This document shows positions 53,498 to 63,082 of a stretch of 64,000 nucleotides of DNA, one piece after another. The notes under the pieces are model-generated. The model saw only the letters and a program-made list of their open reading frames with translations. It did not search any database and had not been told where the DNA came from. Each line of letters starts with the position of its first letter. Position 1 is the stretch's first letter. A program made the translations under genes and the position numbers. This DNA comes from Pseudomonas denitrificans (nom. rej.). GTDB taxonomy: Bacteria > Pseudomonadota > Gammaproteobacteria > Pseudomonadales > Pseudomonadaceae. Location: positions 124,001 through 188,000 of the forward strand of contig NZ_CP043626.1 of the NCBI RefSeq assembly GCF_008807415.1, given 5' to 3'.

Positions 53498-54346
53498 ATG
53501 AATGCTGGTTCTCTTTTCGATCAACTGCTCAAGGCAGGTCAGAGCTCATTGCTGCAACAGGTTGGCGACGCCGCCCGGCGCGCCACGCAAGCCGGCGAGG
53601 GTCACTCCATGAACACTGCAGATCTACTGGAACAATTGCTGCGCGGCAGCCAAGGCGCATCGGGACAACAGGGAGGCGGCGCGGGAGGCCTTGGTGGCCT
53701 CGGCGGGTTGCTGGGTGGGTTGCTGGGCGGCTCCTCCGGTGGTAACGGTGGCGGGCTCGGAGGCCTCGGCGACGTACTCGGCGGCATGCTCGGGGGCGGC
53801 ATGAACAGCGGCGGCGCGCCGCAAGGCCGCACGGGCAGCAGCGGCGGCATCAACTACGCCATGCTCGCCTCCCTCGGCATGATGGCCTTCCAGGCTTATC
53901 AGAATTACCAGCGCCAGCACCCGGCCGCGGCTCCTCAGCAGCAGTCGCTGATGACCGTGGACCAGCTCTCCGGCCCGGAGGCCGAGGCCCACAGCCATGC
54001 GATCCTGCGCGCCATGATCGCTGCCGCCAAGGCCGACGGTCGCATCGATGAAAAGGAAAAGGCCGCCATCCAGGCCGAAATCGCCCGCCACACCGATGAG
54101 CCGGAGCTGCAGGACTGGCTCGATGCCGAGGTGCGCAAGCCGCTGGACGCCGCCGAAGTCGCCGAATCCGCCCAGGGCGACCCGGCCGTGGCTGCGGAGA
54201 TGTACCTGGTCAGCGTGATGCTGGTGGACGACCAGCAGGGCACCGAGCGCACGTACCTGGACGAACTCGCCTACAACCTCAACCTGGCCCCGGAACTCCA
54301 GGCGCACCTGGAGCAGCAGGCCAAGGCCGGCGGTGAAGTAGCTTGA
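53498..54346 (+). CDS. DUF533/TerB-like protein, second copy with duplicated N terminus
   Basis: 282 residues. It shares with the upstream gene the hydrophobic hairpin and the TerB-like domain ([30 protein letters not shown]). The first 40 residues hold two versions of the N-terminal motif: [15 protein letters not shown] and [15 protein letters not shown] at residue 38. An ATG at 53609 begins the second version and has its own GAGG, so a shorter product is possible. A long Gly-rich run ([16 protein letters not shown]) follows. Confidence 0.83.
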   Translation: MNAGSLFDQLLKAGQSSLLQQVGDAARRATQAGEGHSMNTADLLEQLLRGSQGASGQQGGGAGGLGGLGGLLGGLLGGSSGGNGGGLGGLGDVLGGMLGGGMNSGGAPQGRTGSSGGINYAMLASLGMMAFQAYQNYQRQHPAAAPQQQSLMTVDQLSGPEAEAHSHAILRAMIAAAKADGRIDEKEKAAIQAEIARHTDEPELQDWLDAEVRKPLDAAEVAESAQGDPAVAAEMYLVSVMLVDDQQGTERTYLDELAYNLNLAPELQAHLEQQAKAGGEVA

Positions 54347-54404
54347 TACAACTCAGCGCACGGATGTAGGAGCGTTCGTACAATTTGACGGTCAGAGCGC
54401 TCGG

Positions 54405-54431
54405 ACGAACGCACCCACAAGGTGCGTTCGT
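54405..54431 (+). terminator. 11-bp hairpin after the second DUF533 gene
   Basis: acgaacgcacc and ggtgcgttcgt pair perfectly around cacaa, then tcttcaattct. A reasonable factor-independent terminator that also lies 25 bases upstream of the ecotin start. Confidence 0.65.
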
Positions 54432-54455
54432 TCTTCAATTCTGCAAGGAGGCTTC

Positions 54456-54938
54456 ATGCCGTTCGTACGTTTCACCCTCCCCACCGCGCTGCTGCTCAGC
54501 GCCACCGCCACCTTCGCCAACGCCGCCAAGCTGGAAGACGTCGCGCCTTATCCCAAGGCCGATGAAGGCTTCGTGCGCCAGGTCATCCACCTGCCCAAGC
54601 AGGCGCAGGAAGAGAACTTCAAGGTCGAGATCCTCGCCGGCAAGACGCTGACCGTCGACTGCAACCGCCAGCGCCTGGGCGGCACCCTGGAAGAAAAGAC
54701 CCTGGAAGGCTGGGGCTACTCCTACTACCGCCTGGACAAGGTCAGCGGCCCGGCCAGCACCCTGATGGCCTGCCCGGATGGCAAGACTCGCCAGGACTTC
54801 GTCCCGGTGGTCGGAGATGGCTTCGTGCTGCGCTACAACAGCAAGCTGCCCATCGTGATCTACGCGCCGAAAGACGTTGAGGTCCGCTATCGCCTGTGGT
54901 CGGCCTCCGAGACGGTCGAGAAGGCCCGCGCCGAATAA
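54456..54938 (+). CDS. eco: Ecotin, periplasmic serine protease inhibitor
   Basis: 160 residues with a Sec signal ending [28 protein letters not shown] is the ecotin start. The reactive loop is STLMACPDG with Met as P1 and the loop Cys paired with Cys in [17 protein letters not shown] is the C-terminal dimer arm. It inhibits trypsin- and elastase-type proteases, including host neutrophil elastase. AAGGAGG lies ahead of the ATG. Confidence 0.95.
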   Translation: MPFVRFTLPTALLLSATATFANAAKLEDVAPYPKADEGFVRQVIHLPKQAQEENFKVEILAGKTLTVDCNRQRLGGTLEEKTLEGWGYSYYRLDKVSGPASTLMACPDGKTRQDFVPVVGDGFVLRYNSKLPIVIYAPKDVEVRYRLWSASETVEKARAE

Positions 54939-54950
54939 CGCTGCTCTCCC

Positions 54951-55030
54951 TGTAGGAGCGAGCTTGCTCGCGAACAGCTCTTTCGGCGATGCCGGTGGTG
55001 GGCGGGTTCGCGAGCAAGCTCGCTCCTACA
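54951..55030. repeat. REPIN-type inverted repeat, family A, best copy
   Basis: tgtaggagcgagcttgctcg and cgagcaagctcgctcctaca are perfectly complementary over more than 20 bases at the ends of an 80-bp element. It is the cleanest family A copy in the window. It ends 4 bases before the stop of the convergent glycosyltransferase gene, so it may serve as terminator. Confidence 0.85.
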
Positions 55031-55034
55031 ATGT

Positions 55035-57011
55035 CTACTCCGCGATTACCACCGCAGCGCGATCCTCCGGCGCAGCACGGTGATGCCGCCAGATGGCCGC
55101 AAACAAAGCCTCCAGATCGACGGTGAAGCGCGCCGTGTCAAACAGCGGCGACTCCATTCGTGCTGCGCTCAGCCGCTGGCGCAGGTCTTCGCGCTTCGCA
55201 GCGTCCAGCGCCAGCGCCTTCAGCCGGTCGAAATAGTCCTGCGCATCGGTCGCCACCAGTTCATCGAACCCGTGTGTCTTGAGCAGGCTGCCCGCCACGC
55301 GGCTGGTAAATGTCTCGCCAAGCCGGGTCAGCAGCGGCACTCCCACCCACAGTGCATCGCTGGCGGTGGTGTGTGAAGTACAGGGGAAACTGTCCAGTGC
55401 GATATCGGCCAGGGCGAGGCGAGCCAGGTGCTCCGACTGCTTCAGCCGTGGGGCGAACACCAGTCTCTCGGCCCCGACGCCGCGCTCCTGCGCTTCCCGG
55501 CGCAGGTTATCGCGGGCTTCCTCCGCTTCCGGCTCGAGCAGCCAGAGCACGCTGCCCGGCACTTCCCTCAGCAGGCGGCACCAGAGGTCGAACTCGCCAG
55601 GGTTGAGTTTGAGTAACTGGTTGAAGCTGCCGAACACCACGCCCTGTTCCGGCAATCCCGCATCGGCGCGGTTCGGCGGTGGGGCCAGTGGTCGGTCACG
55701 GTCATTGGGTTGGTAGCTGTGGGGCATCAGCGCCAGCTTCTCGCTGAAACGCGGCGCATGTTCGGCGGGCGTCACGGTCGGGTCGCCGATCAGATAGTCG
55801 GCCAGGCGCGGGTGGCCCAAGCTGCCGGGGTAACCCAGCCAGTTGACGATCACCGGCGCCGGGCGCAGGGCAGTGATGCCCTGGCGCGCGCCGGTGGTGT
55901 AGCCCTTCAGGTCCACCAGGATGTGCAGGCGCTGCTCGGCGATCAGCCGTGCCGCCGCTTCGTCGGATAGCTCGCGCAGATCATGGCGAGGCAGACCGGT
56001 TGCGGCGATGCGGCGGGTGAAGTAATCCTCGCGCTGCGGGCTGTAGTCGAACAGCTGGATATCCACCTTCGTTCTGTCGTGGGCTTCAAGCACGCCCATC
56101 ATCAGGTGCATCGTCGCGTGCCCGTAGAAGTCGCTGGACAGGTAGCCGATGCGCAGGCGTTCGCCGTCCACCGGCTCCATCGCCAGCGACGCGCTCTCCA
56201 GCTCCGCCGGCCAGCGGGATTCGGCGTAATGCCGCGCCGCGTCTCGGTGTTGCTCGGGAGTGAGGGCGGGAAGGTTGATCAGGCTCCAGGGTGTGGTGCG
56301 TTCCTGAGTGGGATTGCGCAGTTGCTGCAACAGCACTGCATCCACTTCCGCCAGCCGCGGCCAATCGGCCAGGTTGCGCAGGGCGAATTGCAGGTCGCCC
56401 CAGTGCCTGGCCTTGCTGAACCAGTGCGCCGCTTCCGCGTGGCGCTTGCGTTTCTCCAGGGCGCGGGCCAGTTCCAGCTGCAGGTCGGTGTTGTCGGGGC
56501 TGATCTTCAGCGCCTGGGTCACAAGCGGAATCGCCGCCTCGCTGTAGCCGCGTTCACGCAGATGGTTGGCCAGGTTCTTGTAAGCCAGTACGTAGCCCGG
56601 CTCACTGGCTATGGCCTGGCGATAGAGCTGTTCCGCCTCGACGTACTCGCGCCGGCCATTGAGGATATTCGCCAGGTTGTTCGCCGCCTTGGCGTTGCAC
56701 GGCTGCAGTTTCAGGCAGTTGCGGAAGGCCGCCTCTGCCGCGCCCTCATCGTTCACCGCGCGCTCGGCCAGAGCCAGGTTCAGATAGAAGGTGCCGTCCT
56801 TGCGCAGCATCAGGGCTCGCTTGAACAGCTCCCGCGCCTGCTCCGCCTTGCCTTGCATCAGGCAGGCCGCACCGCAGAGATGCAGCACATCGGCATTGCG
56901 TGGCTGCGTGCGCAGCAGCTGCCGCGCCAGGTTTTCGCCACGGGCGAGGGCGCCACTGTTGAGCGCATCGACGATGCTCTGCAGGGAAAGGCTGGGTTGG
57001 CGCTGGCGCAT
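55035..57011 (-). CDS. TPR-containing O-GlcNAc transferase family protein (GT41)
   Basis: 658 residues. About six TPRs fill the first 240 residues (ADVLHLCGAACLMQGKAEQA, NAKAANNLANILNGRREYVE, YVLAYKNLANHLRERGYSEA). The catalytic part (about 280-640) matches SPINDLY/OGT: LRIGYLSSDFYGHATMHLM, VDLKGYTTGARQGITALRPAPV, NWLGYPGSLG, VFGSFNQLLKLNP and the UDP-binding region LDSFPCTSHTTASDALWVGVP. Bacterial homologues glycosylate proteins such as flagellins or adhesins. Whether the donor is UDP-GlcNAc or another sugar is open. Confidence 0.9.
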   Translation of the reverse strand: MRQRQPSLSLQSIVDALNSGALARGENLARQLLRTQPRNADVLHLCGAACLMQGKAEQARELFKRALMLRKDGTFYLNLALAERAVNDEGAAEAAFRNCLKLQPCNAKAANNLANILNGRREYVEAEQLYRQAIASEPGYVLAYKNLANHLRERGYSEAAIPLVTQALKISPDNTDLQLELARALEKRKRHAEAAHWFSKARHWGDLQFALRNLADWPRLAEVDAVLLQQLRNPTQERTTPWSLINLPALTPEQHRDAARHYAESRWPAELESASLAMEPVDGERLRIGYLSSDFYGHATMHLMMGVLEAHDRTKVDIQLFDYSPQREDYFTRRIAATGLPRHDLRELSDEAAARLIAEQRLHILVDLKGYTTGARQGITALRPAPVIVNWLGYPGSLGHPRLADYLIGDPTVTPAEHAPRFSEKLALMPHSYQPNDRDRPLAPPPNRADAGLPEQGVVFGSFNQLLKLNPGEFDLWCRLLREVPGSVLWLLEPEAEEARDNLRREAQERGVGAERLVFAPRLKQSEHLARLALADIALDSFPCTSHTTASDALWVGVPLLTRLGETFTSRVAGSLLKTHGFDELVATDAQDYFDRLKALALDAAKREDLRQRLSAARMESPLFDTARFTVDLEALFAAIWRHHRAAPEDRAAVVIAE

Positions 57012-57208
57012 GACGATTCTCCGAAGTGGGACGCCGGATATCTTCGGTAAATTTCGCCTTGGATGAATCGGAAATAGCTGTCAGGGATCCCTGAAGCTAT
57101 AGGTCTGTTCCAATTTGTCGTCGCTGGCGTCTCCGGTGTCCGAGATGACTTCAGCCGATGCGCGGGAGTTGCGGGTAAGGCTACGGGTGGGGGGTGTCGT
57201 ACATGGCA

Positions 57209-57240
57209 GAACGCCCCGCAACCTTGGCTGCGGGGCGTTC
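57209..57240 (-). terminator. 12-bp hairpin after the hexosaminidase gene
   Basis: gaacgccccgca and tgcggggcgttc are perfectly paired around an 8-nt loop, 8 bases beyond the stop codon. There is no T tract. Confidence 0.55.
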
Positions 57241-57248
57241 GCGGTCGA

Positions 57249-59918
57249 TCAGTTGTCTACCGGCTCCTCGCGGCTATGGCGCTTGCCGTCCGGGCTGACC
57301 GAGCGCACCCGAACCGCTGCGTTCACCGTTGGCTGCGTTTTCACGTCGTAGCTCTGCCAGTGCTGCCCACCATCGATGGTGTACTCGATGCCCAGGCCGG
57401 GCAGGGCGCTGTTGGCTTCCAGTTTGCCGCTGATCACCTTCGCTCCTGGTACCGGTAGGCGGTAACCGACGCCGGCTTTGTCCAGCTTCGCCAGTTCGCG
57501 CTGGCCGATCAGGTTGGCAAAGCGTTGCCAGTCGCCGTGCAACGCCTTGGCATCGATCCAGTGGGTTTCGCCGCCCTTGTATTCGCGGCCGGCCTGGTAG
57601 TCCTGCTCCCAGCCGGCGCGGTGCCACGCACGCTCGGCCACGCTCAGCAGGCGCGGGTAGAGCTTGTACTCCATCATCTCGTCGGTGCGTGTGGTCTCGC
57701 TCCATAGCTGGGCGGACAGGCCGTAAGCGCCCGGCCAGGGCTTGTCGCTCTTCGCGGTGAAGGGGTTGCCATCGCGGTCGACCGAGGTTTCGGCGTTCTG
57801 CGGCAGGTTGTCCGGCGCGAAGCTGAAGACCTTGCGTTCGTCGCTGTAGCGGGTGCCCCAGTAGTAACCGTTCTCCTGCGGGTTCACTTCGGCGGGGAAG
57901 TCCAGGTAGACGTAGTCGGGGTTGGAGATGATCACCTCGTAGCGCTTGTTCGCCCAGTCGTTGGCTGTGTCGAAACCGCCCCAGTAGAGAGTGTCCCAGA
58001 AGTTCACGGCGACGCGCCGGGTGGCGAAAGCCTTGGCATCCTTGGCGTCTTTCAGGCCGTCCTGCCAGGCCTGCATGCCGTCGATACCGTGGCGCTTGAC
58101 CATCTGGCTGACCTCAATGGCGAAGTGGCTCGGCAAGTGTTCCAGGTCGGCTACTTCACCTTTGGCAATCAGCGCCTGGCAGGCCTGCGACCTTGCCCAG
58201 GGCTTGTCCTCGACGCTCTGGTCGACGATGCCCTTGCCCGGCTCGAGCTTGCCGCCCTTGTCCTGGTAGCCCGGCCCCAGGCGGATGTTCTTCGCCTCGT
58301 CTCCGCCGAAGTGCCAGGTTGCCAGCGGTTGGCCGGCTTCGGCGTGCATGCGCGCCACCTCGCCAATGATCTTGTCGACGAAGCGCTTCGAGGAGTCCAG
58401 GCAGGGGTTCAGGTAACTGCGGCGGTCATAGAACTGCACCGAGGTGGTGTTGGAGGTGTCGGTCGGGTCGAGCAGACGGAATTCATTGGCGCCTTTTTCG
58501 TCACCGGCCTTGAGCAGTCTGTCGTGACGCGCCTCCATGGAGATCAGCGCAGCACGGGTATGGGCAGGCATGTCGATCTCAGGGATCACTTCGATCTGTC
58601 GCGCCTTGGCGTATCTCACGATTTCGATGTAGTCGGCGCGGGTCAGGAAGCCGCTGCCATTGTTGTCGGGGTTCGGTCCGGAGCCCAGCTGCGGCAGTAG
58701 GCAGGTCTTCTCGCTGAGGTCGTGGCAGCGCCGGGCGCCTACTTCGGTCAGTTCCGGCAGGCCAGGAATCTCCAGGCGCCACCCCTCATCGTCGGTGAGA
58801 TGGAAGTGGAATTTGTTCAGCTTGTAGGCGGCCATCTGGTCGAGCAGGCGCTCCACCGCCGCCTTACTGTGGAAGTTGCGCCCGATGTCCAGTTGAACGC
58901 CGCGATAGGCGAAGCGCGGTGCGTCCCTGGCCTCCAGCTGAGCGATCTTCGCACTGCCGTCGGCGGGCAGCAGCGAGAGAATGGATTGCAGGCCGTGGAA
59001 TACGCCGGCCTGGTCGTAACCGCGCACTTCCGTTTTCTTGGCGCCGATGACCAACTGGTAGGCGCCGCTCACCGCCTGCCTGCCCTTGAAGCTGGTCGCT
59101 GCGATGGAGGTGTTGATCGGGTAGCCGCTCTTGAGCGTCTTCACGCCCAGAAGGGTGAAACGCTGTTGCACCGCCGCCGCGCTGGCTTCGTCCAGCACGT
59201 CCAGGGTCAGGTTCACTCCGGCGCTCAGGTCGACATCCTCGTCGAAGATTTTCACGCTTTGCGGCGTGGGCATTATCTGCCCGCGCAGGTTTGCCTCCGG
59301 CAGCACGGACAGGTCCGCGTTCTTTTCGAAGCGGCTGCCCGGCAGCATCAGTACGTTGTGGTCGGCTGTCGTGCGCCTCCAAAGATCACCGGTGAAAGGC
59401 GTGACGAAGCGGCGCAGCTCCTCCGTGTCGGTGCTGGCGATGACCTTCGGCTGAGCGTCCGGGGCGGTGACGTACCAGCGAGGCATGATGTCGCTTTCGA
59501 ACAGTTGCCAGTATTCGCCGATCAGCGGGATTTCCACGGACTGGCCGGCGGCGAAGCCCGTGAACTTTTCCGTCGGCTCGATGCGGTGCAGGTCGCCGGT
59601 GACGAAGGTCACCTTGAACTGGTCGTTGAGGGTCTTCAGCACCTGCCGCGGATTGTGGAAGTAGATCGCCCAGTCCTTGTCTTGAATCGCGCTATCGCTG
59701 GTCAGGGTCACGCTCCACAGATTGCACGATGCCCAGTCCGCACCCAGCGCCGCGCAGTCGATGCCGTTGTCCGCGGCATGGTTGTCCTTCACCGTGACCT
59801 GGAGCTTCAAACGGCTGAGTTGGTCGACGGTTTGCTGCTGCGCCTGGCTGGCGCTGGCGAAGGCCAGCATGCTCAGTGCAATGGCGGCTGCCAGCGTGGT
59901 TCGGTTCAAACGGATCAT
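57249..59918 (-). CDS. Chitobiase / beta-N-acetylhexosaminidase (GH20)
   Basis: 889 residues from MIRLNRTTLAAAIALS, with a Sec signal ending SQA. An N-terminal chitobiase carbohydrate-binding-like domain (about 35-190) and a GH20b domain (about 215-345) precede the GH20 barrel (about 350-790). The catalytic Asp-Glu pair is in TWHFGGDEAKNIRLG. A C-terminal Ig-like domain (HWQSYDVKTQPTVNAAVRVRS) completes the usual four-domain layout. It releases GlcNAc from chitobiose in the periplasm. It is the last gene of the chiP-chiQ-hexosaminidase unit. Confidence 0.94.
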   Translation of the reverse strand: MIRLNRTTLAAAIALSMLAFASASQAQQQTVDQLSRLKLQVTVKDNHAADNGIDCAALGADWASCNLWSVTLTSDSAIQDKDWAIYFHNPRQVLKTLNDQFKVTFVTGDLHRIEPTEKFTGFAAGQSVEIPLIGEYWQLFESDIMPRWYVTAPDAQPKVIASTDTEELRRFVTPFTGDLWRRTTADHNVLMLPGSRFEKNADLSVLPEANLRGQIMPTPQSVKIFDEDVDLSAGVNLTLDVLDEASAAAVQQRFTLLGVKTLKSGYPINTSIAATSFKGRQAVSGAYQLVIGAKKTEVRGYDQAGVFHGLQSILSLLPADGSAKIAQLEARDAPRFAYRGVQLDIGRNFHSKAAVERLLDQMAAYKLNKFHFHLTDDEGWRLEIPGLPELTEVGARRCHDLSEKTCLLPQLGSGPNPDNNGSGFLTRADYIEIVRYAKARQIEVIPEIDMPAHTRAALISMEARHDRLLKAGDEKGANEFRLLDPTDTSNTTSVQFYDRRSYLNPCLDSSKRFVDKIIGEVARMHAEAGQPLATWHFGGDEAKNIRLGPGYQDKGGKLEPGKGIVDQSVEDKPWARSQACQALIAKGEVADLEHLPSHFAIEVSQMVKRHGIDGMQAWQDGLKDAKDAKAFATRRVAVNFWDTLYWGGFDTANDWANKRYEVIISNPDYVYLDFPAEVNPQENGYYWGTRYSDERKVFSFAPDNLPQNAETSVDRDGNPFTAKSDKPWPGAYGLSAQLWSETTRTDEMMEYKLYPRLLSVAERAWHRAGWEQDYQAGREYKGGETHWIDAKALHGDWQRFANLIGQRELAKLDKAGVGYRLPVPGAKVISGKLEANSALPGLGIEYTIDGGQHWQSYDVKTQPTVNAAVRVRSVSPDGKRHSREEPVDN

Positions 59919-59935
59919 GGCCTGTTCGTCCTGAA

Positions 59936-60250
59936 TCAGTGATTGCGGATTTCCTGCCAGATCTTCTGGCAGGCTGGTTGTTCGTTCTCGCCTGCTCCGG
60001 TCTTCGCCTCTTCCAGGCACTTCTGGTAATCCAGCACGCGCACGCTTTCTTTCTCGGCGAAGGCGCGGTGTTGGTCACCCTGCATCAGGCTTTGCAGCAT
60101 CGACTGGCAGACCTTCACCTGGTCCGCCTGGCCCTGGGCTGCGGTGATGCAGTTGCGGTAGGCCTGGCGTGGGTCGGTGGTGGTGTCGCTGTGCTGCGCG
60201 CAGCCGCTCGTTGCAGCGGACAGAGCGGCAAGCAGAAGGATTTTTTTCAT
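59936..60250 (-). CDS. chiQ: ChiQ-like small lipoprotein
   Basis: 104 residues, lipobox SAATSGC (Cys17). The mature part is helical with four cysteines spaced in pairs (YRNCITAAQGQADQVKVCQSM, YQKCLEEAKTG, QPACQKIWQEI), suggesting a disulfide-linked helical hairpin. Its place directly after the chitoporin gene (26 bases) matches E. coli chiQ (ybfN). The biochemical role is not known. Confidence 0.78.
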   Translation of the reverse strand: MKKILLLAALSAATSGCAQHSDTTTDPRQAYRNCITAAQGQADQVKVCQSMLQSLMQGDQHRAFAEKESVRVLDYQKCLEEAKTGAGENEQPACQKIWQEIRNH

Positions 60251-60276
60251 GCTCGGGATCACTCTCGGCGGCTGGG

Positions 60277-61662
60277 TCAGAAAATGGTGAAGGGCGCGAT
60301 CACGATGAACTTCAGGTCGTGCTCGTCCTGGAACATGTTCCCGTAGCCGTTGCTCCAGCTCGGGTTGTCCGAGTGGTTGTCGTAGCGGGTGTAATGCAGC
60401 TTGAACAGGGTGCCCTTGGCTGGGCCGCTCTGCACTGTGTACAGAGCGTCCAGGCTGTAGGCCGTCTCGATCACGCGCTGGCTCTGGTCGTATTGCGGGG
60501 CGGTGCTGGGCCTGGCGTCCCAGGCGTAGACATAGGAGCCGCCCACCGCGAAGCCGGGCGGGCTCCAGTTGGCCAGGTCATAGAGGGCACCGGCATACAC
60601 GGCCTTCTCGCCGTTGGCGTTGAAGTCCGAGCGGTTGTCCCACCACACGTCCAGGCGGCCGTTGGATGAGGCATAGGTCGGCGTCATGCGCTGGAGGAAG
60701 TAGCCCTGGTTGCCGTTGGCCTTCACGGCGGTGCCTTCCAGGCGCAGGTCGACCTGGCCGAGGCGATAACCGAAGGTCACGGCTTGCAGCCACGCCAGGC
60801 CGTCATAGAGGTCATTGACCCCGCCATCGTTCACCTTGTCGCGCGCGCCATAGAACTGGTAGCTGGTGCTCAGCGGGCGCCCGGCCAACTCGAACTGGTA
60901 GCTGGCCTTGGTGAAGTACTGGTCCACATAGCCCTGCGCCTGGCCGAAGGCGGCTTCGAGCACGAGGTTGTTCTTGAAGTCGTACTTGGCGCCCAGCGAG
61001 TGCAGGTAGTCGACGCGGGTCGTGCGGTCGTTGCGGTAGAAGCTGTCCACCTGGGTGTGCCACGGCGCCTTGTACTTGTCCGTCCACATGTAGGAGAAGC
61101 CCAGCGCCCCGGCATCGTCGTAGTCAAAGTCAGCGCCTGCTTCGGCGCCCTGGTAGGTGCCTGGCAGGAAGCTCCAGTGCGAGGCCAGCAGTGACTGCCC
61201 GCTGGGCTGGATGTAGCCCGCCCGCGCCCAGGCCGGGCCGAACCTGAACTTGGCCGCTGCCTTGTAGAGGCTCGCGCCGCCCTTGTCGCCGGAATAGTCC
61301 TCGTCGTAGGTCTTGTTCTTCGAGGAGAAGGCGATCTCGTTGGGGTGGGCGCTGTCGTGGTCCTCGGCGAACTCGATGGCGGTGAATGCGCCTAAGTCCA
61401 GGCCGATCAGTTCGGCGGCGTAGCCGGAGGAGAAGTCCAGGTTGGCGTTGCCAGTGGCGTGCTTGAGGTTGGTCTCGTAATTGCCGGTGGAAATGTCCTT
61501 GCGTTCACGGTCACGCTGCCAATAGTAGAGCCCGCCGGTGAGGGTTGAATCCTCAACGAAGCCAGCTGCACTGGCCGCTGGAACGAATGGCACAGCGCTG
61601 CCCAGCAGAATGCTGGCGACGGCCAGCCCCAGTGTCCTACGCCCATGGCGATGAAGAGTCAT
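60277..61662 (-). CDS. chiP: Chitoporin, OprD-family outer-membrane channel
   Basis: 461 residues from [17 protein letters not shown], with a Sec signal ending ASA. The mature start [23 protein letters not shown] and the end [12 protein letters not shown] (C-terminal Phe) are typical of OprD/ChiP 18-strand barrels. ChiP takes up chitooligosaccharides. E. coli ChiP is 468 residues. In E. coli the mRNA is controlled by the small RNA ChiX; I see no ChiX-like gene here. Confidence 0.87.
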   Translation of the reverse strand: MTLHRHGRRTLGLAVASILLGSAVPFVPAASAAGFVEDSTLTGGLYYWQRDRERKDISTGNYETNLKHATGNANLDFSSGYAAELIGLDLGAFTAIEFAEDHDSAHPNEIAFSSKNKTYDEDYSGDKGGASLYKAAAKFRFGPAWARAGYIQPSGQSLLASHWSFLPGTYQGAEAGADFDYDDAGALGFSYMWTDKYKAPWHTQVDSFYRNDRTTRVDYLHSLGAKYDFKNNLVLEAAFGQAQGYVDQYFTKASYQFELAGRPLSTSYQFYGARDKVNDGGVNDLYDGLAWLQAVTFGYRLGQVDLRLEGTAVKANGNQGYFLQRMTPTYASSNGRLDVWWDNRSDFNANGEKAVYAGALYDLANWSPPGFAVGGSYVYAWDARPSTAPQYDQSQRVIETAYSLDALYTVQSGPAKGTLFKLHYTRYDNHSDNPSWSNGYGNMFQDEHDLKFIVIAPFTIF

Positions 61663-62156
61663 CGGTTGTTTCTCGTTGCCTTGGATATGCGCGGTCAGTG
61701 GCGTTGGAACGCCCTGACGCAACCTGAAAGGGGCGGGACGTTAATTTCTGAAGGGCTTGCAGGGTTCACTGCCAGCGCTGCATTCAGGGGCAGTTGGCGG
61801 CAATGAGTGGTGCTTGGCGGAAGGCGGGAAATATGTGCACGGCATGCGCCAGGGCACAGAAGCGGCAACGTGCGAAATGGGGGGGCGCGGGTGGAGATGG
61901 GAGCGGAATTGTTTGTTGGGTGCAGGATTTCAACAAGTGGTGTTAGCGCACAGTTTCAGTATCCAGTTCTGCCTCGGGCTCCGGTGGACGGCTCGGCGGA
62001 GAATGGCTTGTCTGAATGCCTGGCTTCGTCTGAAGGGTATTTCGTACAAGTGAGGGAGTGAGCGCTGAAGTGGGGGAGTTGCCTTGTCTGGCGGACTCAG
62101 GTTGGCGATGCAGCGCCCCATAAAGCAAACATGGGGCGCCATGACTCAAGATGGTT
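61663..62156. other. Intergenic region upstream of chiP
   Basis: 494 bases without a credible gene. It must hold the chiP promoter. The hairpin gcgccccat/atggggcgc (62113-62139, 9-nt loop) lies just after the end of the convergent-side WGR gene and may terminate it. The short frames here have no ribosome site or family resemblance. Confidence 0.5.
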
Positions 62157-62884
62157 TTACTGGGCGTAAGCGGCCAGGTCCGTCCTCAACTGGTCGAGAA
62201 TGGCCGAAGGCTTGCCGTCTCCCCATCCCAGATGCACGCCCATCCTGTCGAGGCACGCGATGGCCGCCATGGCGGAGGCTTTCAGCGAGGCGTCCAGGCT
62301 GCCGGTGATCTTCATTTGCCCGAATGCGGCGGCAATGACGACGTGGCAGCTCTGGTAGATGTCCGGTTCAAGTTCTTTGTTTTCCGGCTTGAGTGCGTCT
62401 TCGATATCGATCGAAACGGGCTCGACGAAGGTCATTCCCCACTGGGTTTCGATCAGCCATCGGGGGAAGTCCGCGACGCTCGGGTCTTCTGAGTGCGGAG
62501 GAAGCCGGCGAGCTCGCTCAGGGCATCGCTGCCTTCGTCGCTGCCGAAGGGCGCATCTTCATCGCAGCAGTCGTAGTAGATGTCATCGGCAAAGTGGGCG
62601 ACGAAGCGCGGGTGCGAGGTCAGGCGATGCAGCCCGACTTCCTCGTCGTCGAAGTAGCGGTGGCCGTCGTAGTCGAAGGGGAAGTCGACATAACCTTTCT
62701 TCATCTTGCCCTGGGTGAGCTTCCGGGCCTGCGCCTCGCAGTCTTCGGGGGATGCAAATGCCTTGATCTGGTTGCGGCCGCTGGTGCCGCTCTTGCCGTA
62801 GTTGACCAGCAATTCGGAGCCCAGCGTTTCAACTCGCCAGAACTTGTCCGCTTTTTCTTCCGTGAATTTCAGTGACGCCTTCAT
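62157..62884 (-). pseudogene. WGR-domain protein, frameshifted
   Basis: The first part (MKASLKFTEEKADKFWRVE) carries a WGR domain, with VNYGKSGTSGRNQIKAF at its core and an acidic region after it (DDIYYDCCDEDAPFG). It leaves frame at about 62496-62498 and stops at 62453. One added C (minus strand) gives ELAGFLPPHSEDPSVADF and continues into the second part, FPRWLIETQWGMTFVEPVS, to a 242-residue product. WGR domains bind DNA ends or nucleic acids in PARPs and in bacterial regulators; the role of this stand-alone protein is unknown. Confidence 0.75.
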
Positions 62885-62945
62885 CCTGACCTCGGGTGGT
62901 TTGCAGGTGAGGGATTATCTGGATTCCCGGCCGGATGGTCGAGGG

Positions 62946-63021
62946 CGTAGGGCGCATAACGCCCCAAGCGTTATCCGCCATCTGGTCGGCGGATAAAGCG
63001 TTCCGCTTTATGCGCCCTACG
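62946..63021. repeat. Palindromic repeat, family B
   Basis: gtagggcgcataacgcc, gcgttatccgcc, ggcggataaagcg and cgctttatgcgccctac form nested hairpins, like the copies at 16003, 17387 and 51308. Confidence 0.78.
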
Positions 63022-63048
63022 AGCGCAGCCGGTGCACATCGTAGGAGC

Positions 63049-63075
63049 GCGCCCCGCAGCCATCGCCGCGGGGCG
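63049..63075 (-). terminator. 9-bp GC hairpin after the BRO-N gene
   Basis: gcgccccgc and gcggggcgc pair around a 9-nt loop, 8 bases beyond the stop of the BRO-N gene on the minus strand. There is no T tract. Confidence 0.5.
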
Positions 63076-63082
63076 CTCACCA

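Noticed and set aside
61757..62061. Two overlapping plus-strand frames upstream of chiP
   Set aside because: They have no ribosome site, no family resemblance and poor codon use. The region is treated as promoter and spacer.
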